Assembly: GCA_021795575.1 (NCBI GenBank)
Contig: JAJYPH010000015.1
Coordinates: forward strand, 1 to 34,588
DNA: 34,588 nt
From: Bacillota bacterium
Lineage (GTDB): Bacteria > Bacillota > Sulfobacillia > Sulfobacillales > JAIMBI01
Direction of reading: 5' to 3'
Part shown: one piece after another, positions 1 to 7,359 of the stretch
Layout of the letters: every line of letters starts with the position of its first letter
Position numbering within the stretch: the stretch's first letter is position 1
The notes under the pieces: model-generated
What the model was told of the DNA's origin: nothing
What the model saw: only the letters and a program-made list of their open reading frames with translations
Database searches by the model: none
Made by a program: the position numbers and the translations under genes

Positions 1-64
1 CGGGCTCGCAGCACCAGAGGGAAACCGATCTCAGTCGAAGGGCCTCCTCCCTTCGCCATGCCGC

Positions 65-107
65 TTTTTCATTCCTGCCACGGGCCGGCACGGCCATGGG
101 CGTCTCC
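65..107. repeat. 43-bp direct repeat, copy 1
   Basis: This 43-base segment is identical to 197-239. On the minus strand it starts GGAGACGCCC and ends CAGGAATGAAAAA. The interior is GC-rich with partial dyads. The GAATGAAA-like end recalls the 3' end of some CRISPR repeats, but the 89-bp gap to the second copy is too long for one spacer and there are only two copies. Confidence 0.85.
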
Positions 108-196
108 CTTGGAAAATAGATGGGGCGTAGTACCGGTAGTAGGGCGGTGCTCTCGATAACACAAGATACGGAGCGGCCGAAAACGTCACCCAGTCA

Positions 197-239
197 TTTT
201 TCATTCCTGCCACGGGCCGGCACGGCCATGGGCGTCTCC
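197..239. repeat. 43-bp direct repeat, copy 2
   Basis: An exact second copy of 65-107, in the same orientation and offset by 132 bp. It may be a dispersed repeat or the degenerate end of an array lying to the left of the window; the sequence here cannot decide. Confidence 0.85.
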
Positions 240-306
240 TTCCCAAATCCTTTGAGGAGCCCGCACGCGAACATTCGCCGACTCCCGGCCCCGCTGGGTC
301 TCCCGG

Positions 307-1452
307 TCATTCGACGCGATCATGATGCGCACCTATATAGTGTCCTGAGTTAGAAATGCGCTTACAATAGTTTGCAAGGGCCGCGAGTATCTGGTCGGCC
401 GTCTTCACCCACACATAGGGCCGGGGATGGTCATTCCAGGCGGCGATCCACGCCTCAATATCGCTTTCCCGCTCTTTGACACTCCGGTGGGCGGACCGTG
501 GGAGCTTTTTCGTGGTCAGTTCCGCGAACCACCGCTCCACGAGATTCAGCCACGAGGCGCTGGTGGGCGTGAAATGCAGGGCACACCGCGGGTGCTTCCC
601 CAGCCAGCGCTGAACCGGGAGCGCTTGGTGGATCGCATCGTGGTCCAACACGAGATGCACCGCAAGGTTCGCGGGGACCGTCGTGTCGAGGCGGTCCCGA
701 AACGCTTGGAACTCCTGGGTCCGATGCCGGGGCCGCAGGCTCCCCACCACCTCCCCGGTCGGCAAGGTCAGGGCGGCGAACCGGCTGGGGGTGCCGTGGC
801 GTTGATCATCGTGGCTCCGACGGGCCGGGGTCCCCGGCAGCAGCGGGAGCACGGGCTGCGGTCGGTTCAAGGCCTGGATCTGGGTCTTTTCGTCGACACA
901 GAACACCACGGCGCGCTCGGGCGGGTCGAGGTAGAGCGCCACCACGTCGCGGACCTTGTCCACGAACAGGGGGTCGGAGGACAACGTGAACGATTCGGTG
1001 CGGTGGGGTTGGAGGCCAAACGCCCGCCAGATGCGACTCACCGCCGTTTGGGAGAGCCCGACGGTGCGCGCCAGGCCCCGGGTCGACCAGTGGGTCGCGT
1101 CCGGGGGCGTCTCCTCCAGGGTTTTAGCGATGACCTGCTCCACCTGGGCGTCCGTAATCCGTCGCGGGGCGCCGGCGCGGGGCAAGTCCGCCAGCCCTGG
1201 GAGCCCGTCCCGGAGAAAGCGCTGCCGCCCCTGGCCCACCGTGGGTCGGCCGACGCCCAGTTCGTCGGCCACGGCGAGATTCGAGATCCCGTCGGCACAG
1301 CGGAGCACAATGCGCGCCCGCAGGGCGAGGGATTGCCCCGTCGTCGGCCGGCGCGCCCAGCGTTCCAGGGTCCCCCGCTCGTCCGGGGTGAGGGTCAACG
1401 GCGCCAACGGGCGCCCGATTCGTCGCGACTTGGTTGGAGGTATAGGAGACAT
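307..1452 (-). CDS. IS630-family DDE transposase
   Basis: This 381-residue transposase cuts and joins the ends of its own element. An N-terminal helix-turn-helix region (about 40-90, with an LGVGRPTVGQ segment) precedes an RNase H-like DDE domain. The triad is D187 in CVDEKTQIQAL, D270 in LVLDHDAIHQ and E306 in SWLNLVERWF. The family usually has DN after the second Asp; here it is DH. The reading frame passes the left end of the element (position 340), so the last ten residues after H371 come from host DNA. In this family the stop is expected to be formed by the TA target duplication plus the next base; here that codon is TAT and reading continues to 307. No clear ribosome site precedes the ATG at 1452. 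Confidence 0.93.
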   Translation of the reverse strand: MSPIPPTKSRRIGRPLAPLTLTPDERGTLERWARRPTTGQSLALRARIVLRCADGISNLAVADELGVGRPTVGQGRQRFLRDGLPGLADLPRAGAPRRITDAQVEQVIAKTLEETPPDATHWSTRGLARTVGLSQTAVSRIWRAFGLQPHRTESFTLSSDPLFVDKVRDVVALYLDPPERAVVFCVDEKTQIQALNRPQPVLPLLPGTPARRSHDDQRHGTPSRFAALTLPTGEVVGSLRPRHRTQEFQAFRDRLDTTVPANLAVHLVLDHDAIHQALPVQRWLGKHPRCALHFTPTSASWLNLVERWFAELTTKKLPRSAHRSVKERESDIEAWIAAWNDHPRPYVWVKTADQILAALANYCKRISNSGHYIGAHHDRVE

Positions 1453-1496
1453 ACCCTATCAGACTATATAGATCGCGCACTAGCAACTCAGGACAC
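340..1496 (-). mobile_element. IS630-family insertion sequence, complete
   Basis: The ends are inverted repeats: the left end reads GTGTCCTGAGTT and the right end, read inward on the opposite strand, gives the same bases. Similarity continues more loosely to about 23 bp, including a shared TGCGC. TA dinucleotides flank both sides (338-339 and 1497-1498), as expected for IS630/Tc1-type target duplication. The single gene inside is a DDE transposase on the minus strand. The element is 1157 bp and appears intact. Its transposase is unlike the one at 17019, so the two elements are different members of the family. Confidence 0.93.
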
Positions 1497-1602
1497 TAGA
1501 AGCACACGATGGACCTGTCACTTGGGAAACGTGCCGCTGCGCAGTGCAGGCGAATGCCACGTGCGCCCCGCAATCGTGCAGGGGCCGCCGTGCCAGGTGC
1601 TA

Positions 1603-1632
1603 AATGCGGCCGCCCCGCAGGACAGCCGCATT
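1603..1632. other. Hairpin downstream of the response regulator gene
   Basis: The 8-bp arms AATGCGGC (1603-1610) and GCCGCATT (1625-1632) could form a stem about 90 bp after the stop of the regulator gene. No T-run follows on the minus strand, so a Rho-independent terminator is possible but not shown. The rest of 1499-1720 holds no gene I can support. Confidence 0.35.
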
Positions 1633-1720
1633 GCATCGCTCCATGCCCAAAAATTCGGGCGGTGGACTTTAGAGAGTGGCGGTTGCGGGCTTGCCCTAAT
1701 GCTGTCTCGGGCCCCACCGC

Positions 1721-2365
1721 TCAGGGCACGAGCCAGCCCAGCTCCTGCGCCCGCCGCACCGCCTGCACCCGGGAGCGCACATCCAGCTTGCTCATGATGT
1801 TGCCCATGTGGTATTCCACGGTGCGCTCGCTGACCAAAAGTGCCCCCGCAATCTCTTTGTTGGCCAGCCCCTCCGCCACTTTGCCCAGCACCTCCAGCTC
1901 ACGGGCCGTGAGCCTTGGGCTGTCCCGCCGAGACCACGCCCGCACGGCGGCCAAGTTGTTGCCCGGCAGGACATGGGCGCCCAGAGTGGCCGCCCGCACC
2001 GTGGCCAACAGCTCCTCGCTGGCGCACCCCTTGTCCAGATAGGCGGTCACGCCCACGTCCAGGAGGCGCAGTCGGTACTGTGGCGCCGTGTGCGCGGTCA
2101 GCACCACTATAGCGGTCTGGGGATGCCGGGCGGCCATCCGCTCGGCGGCCTCCACGCCGTTCTGGTCCGGCAACCCCAAGTCCAGCAGCACGACGTCCAC
2201 GCCATCGTCGGCACCCTTGGCTTCCTCGCTATCGGCCAGCGCACGGAACGCGGCCGCCGCCGTGCCTGCCTCCCCCACCACGCGGATATCGGCCTCGCGC
2301 TCCAAGAGACTCCGAGTCCCCTCCCGCACCAGGGTGTGGTCATCCACCAGCAGCACGCGAATCAT
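1721..2365 (-). CDS. NarL/LuxR-type response regulator
   Basis: This 214-residue two-component regulator is predicted to bind DNA when phosphorylated by the kinase encoded just upstream. The receiver domain (about 1-125) has the acidic pair in LLVDDH, the phosphoacceptor D62 in VLLDLGLPD and the conserved Lys in YLDKG. The C-terminal LuxR-type helix-turn-helix (about 148-205) shows LTARELEVLGKVAEGLANKEIA and SERTVEYHMGNI motifs. The start is the ATG at 2365, preceded by GGGGAGG at good spacing; longer in-frame starts would precede the receiver fold. The gene begins 26 bp inside the end of the kinase gene, so translation is probably coupled. Adjacency to the lipid cluster suggests it may control that cluster; the target is not shown by sequence. 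Confidence 0.92.
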   Translation of the reverse strand: MIRVLLVDDHTLVREGTRSLLEREADIRVVGEAGTAAAAFRALADSEEAKGADDGVDVVLLDLGLPDQNGVEAAERMAARHPQTAIVVLTAHTAPQYRLRLLDVGVTAYLDKGCASEELLATVRAATLGAHVLPGNNLAAVRAWSRRDSPRLTARELEVLGKVAEGLANKEIAGALLVSERTVEYHMGNIMSKLDVRSRVQAVRRAQELGWLVP

Positions 2366-4424
2366 CGGCCATGCCTCCCCTCTCAGGCGCCGCCCCCTGG
2401 CCATGCTGCGGGCCGGCTGGGCTCGGCTCCGGCACGACCAGGGTTACCGTGGTGCCGGCCCCCGCTGCCGTGGCAATCTGGAGCGTCCCGCCCAGCATGG
2501 CGGCCCGCTCGTACATGCTGGCCACTCCCAGGTGGCCGGAAGCCACCCAGCGGCTCGGGCGGCTGGGCATGAGGAACCCCTGGCCGTCATCGTGGACCGC
2601 CACGACCACCAGAGAGTCCTGGCTCGCCAGCCGAATGTGGATGTGGCGGGCGCGCCCGTGGCGCAGTGCATTGTGCAGCGCCTCCTGAGCTACCCGGAAA
2701 AGCCCCTCGCGCACGGACTCGGGCAGCGGCGGCAGTGCATCCGCCTCCAGCTCCACCACTGGGCCATTAGCGCCCAGCACCCGAGACAGCCGCTCGATGT
2801 AGGTTCTGAGTGCCTCAGCCGGGCCTAAGTCATCCAGCAGCGCCGGGTGAAGGCTCGCCGCCAGCTGGCGCAGCTCCTCGGCGGTGTCCAGCGCCGCCTG
2901 GCGGAGCCGATCGGCGGCCACCGGCACCTCGGCCCCGCGCGCCATGGCCAAGACCGACTGCAGCGGCCCGTCGTGCACCTCGCGGGCGAGGCGGCGGCGC
3001 TCCGCCTCTTGGGCTTCCACCAAGCGGCGGGCCAACAGCTGCATCTCCTCCTGCTGCGCCCGCGCGGTGTCCAACTTCTGCGCCAGGTCGGCTCGAAGCG
3101 CGGCGGCCTCCATGGCGACGCCCAGCACGCCGGCCACCGCCGCCACCAGCTGTCGGTCGGTGGCTCTCAGGTCTCCGTGGCGGAGCTTTTCCGCCGCCAG
3201 CAGGTAGCCCGCCACCGGCTGCCCCTCCACGCCGAAAGGGACCAGCAGCCAGTCGGGGTTCGCTCCATCCCGCTCCGTTGGCCGATGGCGATCCAAGCTG
3301 CCCAATCCCGCCAGCAGGCGGCGGCCACCGCTTGCATCCTGCTGGATGGCGGCGGCGCCGCGCACGCCCAGGGCCGCCGCCACCTGGCTCACGGCGAACG
3401 CCGCCATTTCACGGGGGTCTCCGCGGGCTCCAATGCCGCCGCTCAGCTGGGCCATCACGGCGGCATAGTCGAAGTCATCGCGAAACACCACCCGGTCCAC
3501 GGCCCGGCGCAGCATCACCCAGGCCGGCGCCAGCGCCGCCGTCGCCGCCAGCAGCAGGGCAATCGGCACTGCGGCCACGCCCCCCCGCGACGCCAGCGGC
3601 ACCAGTGTGGCCAGCACCGCGCCGTAAAGGATGGCAGCCGTCGCGGCCGACACCAGGTACAGCAGGCGGCGCAGGCTGACCCCAATGCGGACGCCCATAA
3701 ACCGGCCCCACAAGACCGCCACCAGCGCGTACACGGGCATCACCGCAATTTCCACCGACAGCGTCCAGGCCGGCACGCCGATCCCCAGCCGCTCGGCGGT
3801 CACCGTGAGGGCGGGCGGCACCAGGCCCAGGACCGAACCCAAGAGCAGGATTCCAAGGTGCGGAGCACCGGCCACCCGGGTCCCCTGGCGGCGCCCGCGA
3901 GCGACCGCCGCCAGCCCCACCCCCACCGTGGTGAGATACCAGGCGGCGATGAGATTCGACATGACTGGGGCGGCGATCCACGGCATCCCCGCCACCAGCA
4001 GAGCGGCACCCGCAAACCACACCCACGTCTTCCATTTCCATGGCGGAGCGGGGGCGCCGCGCGTCCACTCTTGGCAGAACGCCACATACGTGGCCCCCAA
4101 TAGGGCCGTCGCCACGGTCGCCAAGCCTTCGGCCTGGGGAAATCCCAGGCTCGCGAGCGGCAGGGCCACGGCCTCCACCATCCCCAGCCCGTTCAGCCCG
4201 AGGCAGTATCGGGCCACCTGCTCCGACGTGGCGGCCGCAATCCCCGCGCCCGCCGCGACCAGCACCACCAGCGTGCCGCCCATGCCCATCCAGGTGCCCG
4301 CCGGAAGCACCGCGGCATGCCCGGTGAGCATGGGGACGGCGGCCGCCAGCAGCAGCGCGGCCGCCGCGAAAGCCGCGCCGAGGCCCCACCGCTGGAGCGG
4401 CCACCTTCGCGCCAAGACGACCAC
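2340..4424 (-). CDS. Multi-membrane NarL-class sensor histidine kinase
   Basis: A 694-residue sensor kinase with a long hydrophobic N-terminal half (several membrane segments between about 10 and 305), a GAF-like region (about 330-440), a coiled linker, a HisKA_3 domain with the phosphoacceptor H484 in REVHDGPLQ, and an HATPase domain with the N box around N585 (EALHNALRH), DDGQGF at 612-617 and GHLGVASM at 630-637. The many-segment sensor plus HisKA_3 layout resembles ComP-like kinases that read peptides or membrane state, but the ligand is unknown. The GTG at 4424 has its SD too close; TTG at 4415 has GGAGG at better spacing and may be the true start. The stop overlaps the regulator gene. 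It follows the enoyl reductase gene after a 140-bp gap that may hold its own promoter. Confidence 0.9.
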   Translation of the reverse strand: MVVLARRWPLQRWGLGAAFAAAALLLAAAVPMLTGHAAVLPAGTWMGMGGTLVVLVAAGAGIAAATSEQVARYCLGLNGLGMVEAVALPLASLGFPQAEGLATVATALLGATYVAFCQEWTRGAPAPPWKWKTWVWFAGAALLVAGMPWIAAPVMSNLIAAWYLTTVGVGLAAVARGRRQGTRVAGAPHLGILLLGSVLGLVPPALTVTAERLGIGVPAWTLSVEIAVMPVYALVAVLWGRFMGVRIGVSLRRLLYLVSAATAAILYGAVLATLVPLASRGGVAAVPIALLLAATAALAPAWVMLRRAVDRVVFRDDFDYAAVMAQLSGGIGARGDPREMAAFAVSQVAAALGVRGAAAIQQDASGGRRLLAGLGSLDRHRPTERDGANPDWLLVPFGVEGQPVAGYLLAAEKLRHGDLRATDRQLVAAVAGVLGVAMEAAALRADLAQKLDTARAQQEEMQLLARRLVEAQEAERRRLAREVHDGPLQSVLAMARGAEVPVAADRLRQAALDTAEELRQLAASLHPALLDDLGPAEALRTYIERLSRVLGANGPVVELEADALPPLPESVREGLFRVAQEALHNALRHGRARHIHIRLASQDSLVVVAVHDDGQGFLMPSRPSRWVASGHLGVASMYERAAMLGGTLQIATAAGAGTTVTLVVPEPSPAGPQHGQGAAPERGGMADDSRAAGG

Positions 4425-4564
4425 CTCCGCTTGCCGCCGCTGCCGCCCGCCTTGCTCGGCATACTTCTCCAGCCGGCGGAATTACCCTCTCTGTACCACG
4501 TTATACCACCCCTTCCACCCAGGGAGCCGAGGGGAACCCGCCGATGAGCATCATCTCACCCGCC

Positions 4565-5305
4565 TTAGGCCAGCAGCTCTAAGCCACCGTCCACGACCAG
4601 CGTTTGGCCCCGGATCATGAGGGATGCCGGGCCGGCCAAAAATGCCACGGCATCAGCCACGTCCTCCACGGTTACCAGCCGCCCGGCCGGGACACGGCGA
4701 GCCGTCTCTCGCCGCAGGGCCCGTCCTTCGGGATGGGAGTCCAGCGCCGAGGTGGCAAGCACCCCGGACCGAACCGCGTTCACCCGCACACCCTGCGCCG
4801 CCAGCTCGGCGGCCAAGCAGCGCGTGAGGTGCTCCAGTGCCGCCTTGGCGACGCCAATCGCGCCATAGTGCGGCACCGTCCGCACGGCCCCCGTGCTAGA
4901 CACATTCACGACCGCGCCCCCCGCCAGCAGCGGCGCGAGCCGCGTGGTGAGCAGCCAGGGGCCCTTGAGGCACGTGTCCAGCGTCAGGTCCCAGTGGCGC
5001 ACCGAGAGCGCCGTCAAGTCGCGAAACGCGCCCAGTGCAGCACTGTTCACCAGCACCCGCACCGGCACCCCGCCTGACAGGAGCGGCCCAATGATGGCCG
5101 CATTGAGAGCGGAAGGATCTCTGGCATCCGCCTGCACGACCGTGACCTTTCCCGCGCAGGCGCCGAGCGCGGCTTGCGCTTCGTGAGCGGCTTCGTGATT
5201 CAGCAGGTACGTCAGCACCAAGTGGACATCCGGAGCGGCCAGCCGGCGGGCCACGGCCAAGCCTAAGCCGCGCGTCCCGCCGGTGACTAGGACGACGCCG
5301 GTCAC
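4565..5305 (-). CDS. fabL: FabL-like enoyl-ACP reductase (NADPH)
   Basis: This 246-residue SDR-fold enzyme is predicted to reduce trans-2-enoyl-ACP to acyl-ACP, the last step of each fatty-acid elongation round. The nucleotide site is VTGGTRGLG (7-15). The catalytic pair is Y147 and K154 with six residues between them, the Tyr-x6-Lys spacing of enoyl reductases rather than the Tyr-x3-Lys of ketoreductases. The C-terminal MIRGQTLVVDGG closely matches what I recall of Bacillus FabL. The GTG at 5305 is chosen because it overlaps the acyltransferase stop as GTGA. As last gene of the biosynthetic operon it implies that the product chain is at least partly saturated. Alternative: another enoyl-reductase-like SDR with a dedicated substrate. 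Confidence 0.85.
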   Translation of the reverse strand: MTGVVLVTGGTRGLGLAVARRLAAPDVHLVLTYLLNHEAAHEAQAALGACAGKVTVVQADARDPSALNAAIIGPLLSGGVPVRVLVNSAALGAFRDLTALSVRHWDLTLDTCLKGPWLLTTRLAPLLAGGAVVNVSSTGAVRTVPHYGAIGVAKAALEHLTRCLAAELAAQGVRVNAVRSGVLATSALDSHPEGRALRRETARRVPAGRLVTVEDVADAVAFLAGPASLMIRGQTLVVDGGLELLA

Positions 5306-6504
5306 AGCGCGCCACGCCTTGCTGCTGGCAGCAGCAGCGCGTCCAGCCGGCACCGCCGCCGTGCGGGCAGAGTGGGGTCCACGGACAGGGCGGCCGACGC
5401 CACTCGGCGGGCCTCCTCCGGCCGGCCGGCCTTTTCCAAGGCTTCAGCGAGCCCAGCCAGAATCCGCGACGACGTGGGGGCCAGGCTCGCCGCCAGCCGA
5501 TGAAGGGCCAGTGCCTCCTCTGGACGTGCCCACCGCCCCGGCCGATGCTCCAGCCACACCGCGCACGCGTGCCAAGCCACGGCGTCCGTGGGGCGCGCCT
5601 GGGCCCCCCGGCGGAGCCAGCGGCCGGTCTCCAGAAACATAAGCCCTTGCGGGAGTCCCCCACCTTTACCGAGCGCACGCTGCCCGAGCCACCGCCCCCA
5701 CTCCACCGACAGCGATGCGTCCTCGCGGAGCGCCGCCCACAGCGGCCGAATCCAAGCATCCCGCTCGCCCAGTCCGTGTGCGGCGGCGTGCTCCGTACAC
5801 GCCGCCAGCCTTTCGGCGGCGGGCGACAGCGGGGGCCGGCCCCACGCGAAGCGGTCCCGCACCGCCGAGTCGACGGATTCGGCCGGCCACTGCCCGGTGA
5901 GGGCGGCGACCTGCTGAAACAGGCCGCGCACCCACACGCGCCCGGCGGAGCGGCCAACCGCTGGCGGAGGGAGGGGCGCCCCCACCCGCAGCATGGCCCG
6001 CCGGCCGCGCCGGGGCCAGCGCCCGCCGACGGGCAGCACTTCCTTGGTCCCCAGCAGCCCCACGGGGATGGTGGGCACCTGGGCGGCGGCGGCCAGACTG
6101 GCGGCGCCCGTGCGGAAGGCTGCCAGGTCTCCCGACCGACTGCGCGTCCCTTCGGGGTACACCACCACAATGCCGCCCTCCGCCAGAGACTGCCGAGCTA
6201 CCGACCAGGCGTCGGTGTCGACCGCCCCCCGGCTGATGGGAATCCCGCCAAACGCCCGATGCAGCCGCCCCGCCACGGGGCGGCGAAACTGCTCCGCCTT
6301 CGAAAGGAAGCGCAGGGCAGGCCAGCCCTGTCGGCCCGCCCACCAGATGAGGAGGGCATGGTCGAAGAAGCTCAGGTGGTTGGCCGCCACCATGAACGGC
6401 GGGGGCGGCAAGGGGCTGGACGCGTCCACCACCGCCAGCACCCGCCGCCCCACGCTCCGGCCGAGCCACCGGGCCGCGGGCCGACTCAGCACTCCCGCGC
6501 TCAT
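5302..6504 (-). CDS. PlsC-like acyltransferase with C-terminal helical-repeat extension
   Basis: A 400-residue protein. The first ~220 residues are a lysophospholipid-type acyltransferase domain: NHLSFFDH with H43 and D48 (H-x4-D motif), FGGIPISRG, and PEGTRS with E118. It would move an acyl chain from ACP or CoA to a hydroxyl acceptor, at the membrane. The C-terminal ~170 residues are Ala/Arg-rich helices; about 310-390 look like TPR-type repeats (EALALHRLAASLAP, GRPEEARRVASAALSVDP). PlsC proteins are usually near 200-250 residues, so the extension is unusual and might dock a partner such as the ACP or glycosyltransferase. The ATG at 6504 overlaps the ribB stop as ATGA. The substrate is unknown; in this operon it is plausibly the cluster's own acyl-ACP. 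Confidence 0.85.
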   Translation of the reverse strand: MSAGVLSRPAARWLGRSVGRRVLAVVDASSPLPPPPFMVAANHLSFFDHALLIWWAGRQGWPALRFLSKAEQFRRPVAGRLHRAFGGIPISRGAVDTDAWSVARQSLAEGGIVVVYPEGTRSRSGDLAAFRTGAASLAAAAQVPTIPVGLLGTKEVLPVGGRWPRRGRRAMLRVGAPLPPPAVGRSAGRVWVRGLFQQVAALTGQWPAESVDSAVRDRFAWGRPPLSPAAERLAACTEHAAAHGLGERDAWIRPLWAALREDASLSVEWGRWLGQRALGKGGGLPQGLMFLETGRWLRRGAQARPTDAVAWHACAVWLEHRPGRWARPEEALALHRLAASLAPTSSRILAGLAEALEKAGRPEEARRVASAALSVDPTLPARRRCRLDALLLPAARRGAL

Positions 6505-7166
6505 CGCTCCATCCCCCGGCGCACCTGCGCCACGTCTTCGACAGACAGGATGGGCACGGCCCAGCGGCGGGCGCGCGAGGCCAGCAGGCGGCCCCACACG
6601 GCGCGGCCCTGGCGGTCCAGCACTTCCACGATGATGGCCACGGGAGCAAGGCCAGCCAGGCGCATGAGGTCCGTGGACGCCTCGGTGTGCCCGCGGCGCA
6701 CCAGGACGCCTCCCTGCCGCGCGGCGAGGGGAAACAGATGCCCCGGACTCCGCAGGTCTTCGCGGCGAGTTCCCGGATAGGCCAGCAGCCGGGCGGTCAC
6801 GGTGCGGTCGTGGGCAGAAATGCCTGTGGTGACCCCAAATCGGCCGTGGGCATCCACACTCACGGTGAATGCTGTCTCATGCGGGTCCGTGGAATGGGCC
6901 ACCATGGGAGTTAGGCCGAGCCGCGCCGTCCAGGCTGGATCCATGGCGACGCATATCAGTCCGCCTCCATGCCAAATGAGGAAGTTCATCTGCTCCACGG
7001 TGGCCAGCTCCGCCGACAGCACCAGGTCGGCCTCTCCCTCCCGGTCCGCATCGTCCGCAACCAGCACCGGCTCCCCGCGGCGCAGCGCGGCGGCCGCCCG
7101 GGCCACGCGCACCGAGGCCGGCGCCTCCTCCCGCGGAACCTCAAGGGTCAGTGTGACGCTTGCCAT
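6501..7166 (-). CDS. ribB: 3,4-dihydroxy-2-butanone 4-phosphate synthase (RibB)
   Basis: A 221-residue RibB-family enzyme, predicted to convert ribulose 5-phosphate to 3,4-dihydroxy-2-butanone 4-phosphate plus formate. The acidic metal loop reads DDADREGEADL at 38-48, where the family usually has DDEDRENEGDL. The Arg, both Glu and the final Asp of the loop are kept; the third, seventh and ninth positions differ. The TGISAHDRT, SPGHLFPL and RRGHTEASTDL motifs are all present, so activity is likely. It stands alone without the GTP cyclohydrolase II domain, and no other riboflavin genes are nearby. It sits between acpS and the acyltransferase in a coupled operon, which suggests a pathway-specific C4 phosphate supply. 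The ATG at 7166 has GGAGG eight bases upstream. Confidence 0.9.
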   Translation of the reverse strand: MASVTLTLEVPREEAPASVRVARAAAALRRGEPVLVADDADREGEADLVLSAELATVEQMNFLIWHGGGLICVAMDPAWTARLGLTPMVAHSTDPHETAFTVSVDAHGRFGVTTGISAHDRTVTARLLAYPGTRREDLRSPGHLFPLAARQGGVLVRRGHTEASTDLMRLAGLAPVAIIVEVLDRQGRAVWGRLLASRARRWAVPILSVEDVAQVRRGMER

Positions 7167-7359
7167 CTTCGTTCCCTCCTTCAGATGATTCCAGATGCTT
7201 CCGGATGTCTTTCGGATGTTCTCCAGGTGTTTTCCTGTGTGTTCCCACTGCTCTTGAGTTTTCGCCTCTCGGTTCGTGCTGCTTGGGCTCCCGGGCTCTC
7301 CCGGCGCTGCCCGCCGATGCAGACTCTCCGCATCCGCCTTGCAGCGAGAGGCACGTCAC
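7141..7359 (-). CDS. Possible small hydrophilic protein in the acpS-ribB gap
   Basis: A 72-codon open frame fills the only gap in the upper part of this operon. Its GTG start overlaps the acpS stop as GTGA, the same coupling used by the neighbouring genes, and it ends 26 bp inside ribB. The product would be highly charged (Lys, Arg, Glu, His rich, for example KTPGEHPKDIRKHLESSEGG), with no membrane segment or recognised domain. Against it: the tandem units inside are 10-11 bp, not a multiple of three, and such overlaps arise by chance in GC-rich DNA. I rate it a candidate only. Confidence 0.25.
   Translation of the reverse strand: MTCLSLQGGCGESASAGSAGRAREPKQHEPRGENSRAVGTHRKTPGEHPKDIRKHLESSEGGNEDGKRHTDP
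7180..7243 (-). repeat. Six imperfect 10-11-bp tandem units in the ribB leader
   Basis: Read on the minus strand, the leader just before the ribB ribosome site consists of six units: AACACACAGGA, AAACACCTGGA, GAACATCCGAA, AGACATCCGGA, AGCATCTGGA and ATCATCTGAA. They run directly into the GGAGG. The stretch is clearly less GC-rich than its surroundings. The period is close to one DNA helical turn, which would suit stacked protein sites, but an RNA-level role is equally possible. Confidence 0.65.

Larger units (their letters stand above)
1..337. other. Left-edge non-coding region with a two-copy repeat
   Basis: I see no credible gene here. The minus-strand open frame across 31-246 exists only because the two copies of a 43-bp repeat are both open in that frame; it has no ribosome site and a low-complexity composition. 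The segment was contiguous with 1499-1720 before the IS630-type element inserted at a TA dinucleotide. Confidence 0.6.

Noticed and set aside
65-239. CRISPR array
   Set aside because: Only two copies, 89-bp interval, and no cas genes in the window; kept only as a repeat to check.
31-246. 71-residue minus-strand ORF with repeated RRPWPCRPVAGMK
   Set aside because: It is the translation of the two 43-bp repeats; no ribosome site and no protein-like composition.
1496-1717. 73-residue minus-strand ORF downstream of the response regulator
   Set aside because: No SD, no conserved features, and it begins at the IS end.
427-1797. Long plus-strand ORF opposite the first transposase
   Set aside because: Shadow of the GC-rich transposase gene; it lacks conserved motifs, while the minus frame has a full DDE domain.
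2847-4103. Long plus-strand ORF opposite the sensor kinase
   Set aside because: His/Gln/Arg-rich shadow frame; the kinase on the minus strand has all catalytic boxes.
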